Positions 6,337-7,934 of a DNA stretch of 7,934 bases are shown in pieces. This DNA is from Thermoplasmata archaeon (GTDB lineage Archaea > Thermoplasmatota > Thermoplasmata > Thermoplasmatales > Aciduliprofundaceae). Made by a program: the position numbers and the translations under genes. The notes below the pieces were generated by a model. It made no database searches and was not told the DNA's origin. It saw only the letters and a program-made list of their open reading frames with translations. Every line of letters starts with the position of its first letter. Position 1 is the first letter of the stretch. The stretch covers positions 1 through 7,934 of the forward strand of contig JAGGTO010000120.1 of assembly GCA_021163705.1 (NCBI GenBank), read 5' to 3'.

Positions 6337-7231
6337 TTTCCTCCCTCCTTGAAAGTATGAGTAGAAGAAGAGGGGCAGTTAGCAGGAAATACAGTTTTAT
6401 GTTGGGACATACAATAAGCTCGTTACCAATACCCATCATAACAACTAAAGCGGTGGCTATTATGGAGAGAAGAAGAAAAGATGAAACTATAAGTTTCTCT
6501 CTCCAGGGGAAAGAAATCCTTCTCCATGCTCTCCTATTTTTGGATGGAAATCCCTTTATTTCCAGAGCCTCAGCAATATAGATACTCCTCTCCAGAGAAT
6601 TTGTGAGTAGCGCAGACATTAAAGGTGATCTTGCTCTTATTTTATCCTTTAACTTTCCAGAAGATATGGCTACTCCCCGGAGCCTGAGAACTTCGACGCT
6701 TTCTGAGGCTTCCTGTGCCATTATGTTAAAAAATCTCAGGGAAAGAGCGAGAGTTATAAGACTTCTTTGTGGAAATCTGAATTTTTCTAAAATCTCTATC
6801 AGCTCGTCCATGGTTATGTTGCTGTTGTATATGGAGAAAGCACCCATTATTATTACAATTCTTAGCCCCATTGAATATGCAAAGGCCAGAGATTCCCAGG
6901 TTATTTTGATGAAATGATTGTAATATATTACATGCGTGCCTTTGCCTACAAGGAAAATATTGAATAGAAGAATAAAAAAGAGAATGTAAAGGGAGTACTT
7001 CATGAATGTTTTCCAAAGATGTGATTGCACAAAGAGCTTGATTATGAATAGCATTAAAAAAAGCAAAAAGAGAAAATATGGGGAGGAGAAAAGGAGGGAT
7101 AGATAAATCACCGCAGAGAGCCATATGGAAAGAGTTATGGGTGAGACCTTTTTTTGAAAAAAACTAAATTTTCCAAATAGCAGGATGAGGAACGTACCTG
7201 CTATGAAAGTGAGTAGAAATGTAAAAATCAT
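6329..7231 (-). CDS. ecfT: ECF transporter transmembrane subunit EcfT
   Basis: A 300-residue membrane protein that couples the ATPases to the S component. Hydrophobic segments lie at about 2-19, 32-48, 50-66, 77-94, 115-132, 247-268 and 279-293. Between them lies the long cytoplasmic helical region typical of EcfT (about 138-245). Its two coupling motifs, normally Ala-Arg-Gly-like, appear as LRG at 184-186 (EVLRLRGVA) and IKG at 225-227 (AEALEIKGFP). The second has Lys in place of the usual Arg. The ATG at 7231 overlaps the stop of the upstream DUF4430 gene in an ATGA, and GGAGGG lies nine bases before it. The 3' end overlaps ecfA by 8 bases. This arrangement implies co-translation of all subunits. 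The family assignment rests on the topology, the motif pair and the neighbouring ATPases, and is solid; the substrate is not indicated by this gene. Confidence 0.9.
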   Translation of the reverse strand: MIFTFLLTFIAGTFLILLFGKFSFFQKKVSPITLSIWLSAVIYLSLLFSSPYFLFLLFLMLFIIKLFVQSHLWKTFMKYSLYILFFILLFNIFLVGKGTHVIYYNHFIKITWESLAFAYSMGLRIVIIMGAFSIYNSNITMDELIEILEKFRFPQRSLITLALSLRFFNIMAQEASESVEVLRLRGVAISSGKLKDKIRARSPLMSALLTNSLERSIYIAEALEIKGFPSKNRRAWRRISFPWREKLIVSSFLLLSIIATALVVMMGIGNELIVCPNIKLYFLLTAPLLLLILSRREEND

Positions 7232-7934
7232 ATGGGCTCTCCCTCCAGAATCCAGAAGCTCTCAATTTCATGGTTGATAAGTGCATTAATTACCTTGGGT
7301 ATGTATTCTTCGTTGCCTGAAATGAGAAGCAATAGATTCTCACAGGCCCATACTCCCTTTGGATTGTAGGGAGATTGTGTAATCTGGGCAAAGGCACCTC
7401 TGTATCTATGGTTCTTCCTATCGTACACCACACCATCTTTGAAGTAGTATTTCCATCCCAGCTTGAGGTATCTCCCATTTAAATCCCTGATTATTTTTGC
7501 TGAGTTTCCTATGAGCACTGCATTACAATTTTTCAATTTGCTCTCCTTTAGCTCCTCTATAGCTACCAGGGATACATTCACCTTCATCTTTTTAAAGAAA
7601 TGGTAAAGCTCTTCTGCATTCTTCTCATATTCCATTTCGTAGGCCACAATAAGGGAGTATGTTCTGCTGTCATATCCATGCACAAACATGGCCGGGAAAT
7701 CCATAAGCTCAGAATTCACAGCCAGATCTTTCCAGGAATGATAATCCCATCTTATTATATCTCCGGGATTTATGATGTAATCCTGGGCACCCATATTGCT
7801 CAAGATTCCATTAACATAGTAAAACCAGTCCTCTTGGGTGATGGGATTAGAGGAAATATTATTTATTGCCACCACAAATTTTCCACCATATGCCGTGGAA
7901 ACATTCACCAAAGATTTAAGCGTATCCATGACTG
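7228..7934 (-). CDS. DUF4430 (transcobalamin C-terminal-like) surface protein, 5' end outside window
   Basis: This gene is cut by the right edge. The frame stays open past the ATG at 7929 (a GTC codon, then a partial xCA codon). The resulting T/S-V-M-D-T-L reading matches the 'TVLDAL' opening of DUF4430, so that ATG is probably an internal Met. The DUF4430 domain occupies about residues 1-66 counted from 7929: WFYYVNGI at 35-42, NMGAQDY at 45-51, and GDIIRWDYHSW at 56-66. This is the small β-rich domain that ends eukaryotic transcobalamin and intrinsic factor. Residues about 85-220 form a second α/β region (AVLIGNSAKIIRDLNG, then AFAQITQSPYNPKGVWACENLLLLISG). It loosely resembles repeat modules of archaeal S-layer proteins. 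No C-terminal membrane anchor is seen; a signal peptide would lie beyond the edge. The gene overlaps ecfT by 4 bases and is likely the extracellular partner of the ECF importer. Confidence 0.85.
   Translation of the reverse strand, partial: VMDTLKSLVNVSTAYGGKFVVAINNISSNPITQEDWFYYVNGILSNMGAQDYIINPGDIIRWDYHSWKDLAVNSELMDFPAMFVHGYDSRTYSLIVAYEMEYEKNAEELYHFFKKMKVNVSLVAIEELKESKLKNCNAVLIGNSAKIIRDLNGRYLKLGWKYYFKDGVVYDRKNHRYRGAFAQITQSPYNPKGVWACENLLLLISGNEEYIPKVINALINHEIESFWILEGEPI

Overview
This AT-rich window is archaeal and most likely euryarchaeal. The evidence is a ribosomal-protein cluster found only in archaea and eukaryotes (L7Ae, S28e, L24e), a Pus7/TruD enzyme directly downstream, archaeal TATA-box promoters, and Shine-Dalgarno (SD) sites of the GGAGG/GGTGAT type. 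Heavy use of AGA/AGG and ATA codons fits a thermophile. A Thermoplasmatota relative such as an Aciduliprofundum-like organism is my guess. I cannot confirm it from the sequence alone.

Layout. Positions 1-102 hold the possible end of a small membrane protein running in from the left edge, and 103-403 is AT-rich non-coding DNA. A plus-strand gene at 419-1456 encodes a putative cytoplasmic zinc metallopeptidase (HEFHH) and has its own TATA box. A second promoter at 1485-1498, with the same 14-base core, drives a tightly packed plus-strand operon: L7Ae, S28e, L24e, nucleoside diphosphate kinase and TruD (1553-4047). L24e and ndk overlap by 35 bases, and truD begins on the base after the ndk stop codon. 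These genes serve ribosome and RNP assembly, NTP supply and tRNA modification.

From 4016 to the right edge the minus strand carries one operon, read from right to left: a surface protein with a DUF4430 (transcobalamin C-terminal-like) domain whose 5' end lies outside the window, then EcfT, a fused double ATPase EcfA-EcfA', and an S component. All four genes overlap by 4-8 bases, so they are translated together. They form a complete energy-coupling-factor (ECF) vitamin importer plus an extracellular partner. The DUF4430 domain makes cobalamin or another corrinoid the best substrate guess.

The two operons converge, and their coding regions overlap by 32 bases at 4016-4047. The most interesting item is the DUF4430-ECF pairing, which looks like an archaeal version of a transcobalamin-style capture protein feeding an ECF importer. 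Otherwise the window is mostly recognisable housekeeping genes, and I see no CRISPR array, tRNA, rRNA or insertion sequence.
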